Shown: piece by piece, positions 5,480-5,570 of the stretch | Layout of the letters: the number at the start of each line of letters is the position of its first letter | Position numbering within the stretch: position 1 is the first letter of the stretch | Assembly (NCBI GenBank): GCA_002312935.1 | Contig: DCAT01000152.1 | Span: forward strand, 1-5,570 | Direction: 5' to 3' | Origin: Oceanospirillaceae bacterium UBA1126 | GTDB lineage: Bacteria; Pseudomonadota; Gammaproteobacteria; Pseudomonadales; Balneatricaceae | DNA length: 5,570 nt | The notes under the pieces: generated by a model | The model's input: only the letters and a program-made list of their open reading frames with translations | What the model was told of the DNA's origin: nothing | Databases searched by the model: none | Program-made: the position numbers and the translations under genes

Positions 5480-5570
5480 ATGCAAATTAGTTTGTTGCGC
5501 CATGGTAAAACCACTGAAGACGGTATTTACCGTGGCCACACAGACGTGGCCTTAACCGACCGCGGCTTAG
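5480..5570 (+). CDS. cobC: Alpha-ribazole phosphatase, CobC (5' fragment, cut by window end)
   Basis: CobC removes the phosphate from alpha-ribazole 5'-phosphate (or from adenosylcobalamin 5'-phosphate) late in cobamide assembly. Only about 30 residues are visible. They carry the histidine-phosphatase signature LLRHGKT (5-11), with His8 as the expected phosphate acceptor, and GIYRGHTDVALTDRG (15-29), which follows the GxYxGxTDxxLTxRG pattern of CobC proteins. AGGG (5466-5469) lies 10 bases before the ATG, and the gene starts 16 bp after the cobT stop, so it is probably in the cobU-cobT operon. The fold family is clear; the specific CobC role rests on the neighbourhood. Confidence 0.88.
   Translation, partial: MQISLLRHGKTTEDGIYRGHTDVALTDRGL

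Overview
The window looks like chromosomal DNA of a Gram-negative gammaproteobacterium, probably marine (Alteromonadales or Oceanospirillales-like). This rests on a FldB-type long-chain flavodoxin, an E. coli BtuR-type cobalamin adenosyltransferase, a cobU-cobT-cobC gene order and moderately AT-rich, TTA-leucine-rich codon use. The lineage is an inference from remembered protein families, not from a search. I see no tRNA, rRNA, insertion sequence, CRISPR array or phage gene.

Layout. Positions 1-933 (+) hold the 3' part of an MFS transporter that begins outside the window. It converges on, and overlaps by 45 bp, a minus-strand pair: a FldB-like flavodoxin (2612-2097) and a class III (CaiB/BaiF) CoA-transferase (2094-889), separated by 2 bp and probably co-transcribed. 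Positions 2613-3067 hold no confident protein gene. On the plus strand this stretch carries a strong intrinsic terminator (2785-2812) with no gene in front of it, which suggests a small RNA. After the terminator come two tiny overlapping reading frames of doubtful status. From 3068 onward the window is a cobamide locus: cobO/btuR on the minus strand (3673-3068, TTG start) and, divergently, cobU (3838-4389), cobT (4408-5463) and the start of cobC (5480 to the window edge) on the plus strand.

How the genes work together. CobO adenosylates corrinoids. CobU activates adenosylcobinamide (or its phosphate) to the GDP form. CobT makes alpha-ribazole phosphate from dimethylbenzimidazole, and CobC dephosphorylates it. 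CobS, which joins the two halves, is not in the window and could lie just downstream of cobC. With no corrin-ring genes visible here, the set fits lower-ligand assembly or cobinamide salvage. The flavodoxin next to cobO may be relevant, because flavodoxin is a known reductant for adenosyltransferase substrates in enteric bacteria.

Most of the window is ordinary, well-conserved metabolism. The parts worth a second look are the orphan terminator and possible small RNA, the small ORFs behind it, the hairpin centred on the MFS stop codon, the TTG start of cobO, and an Asp in CobT where I expect Glu. I did not find a convincing wholly new system.
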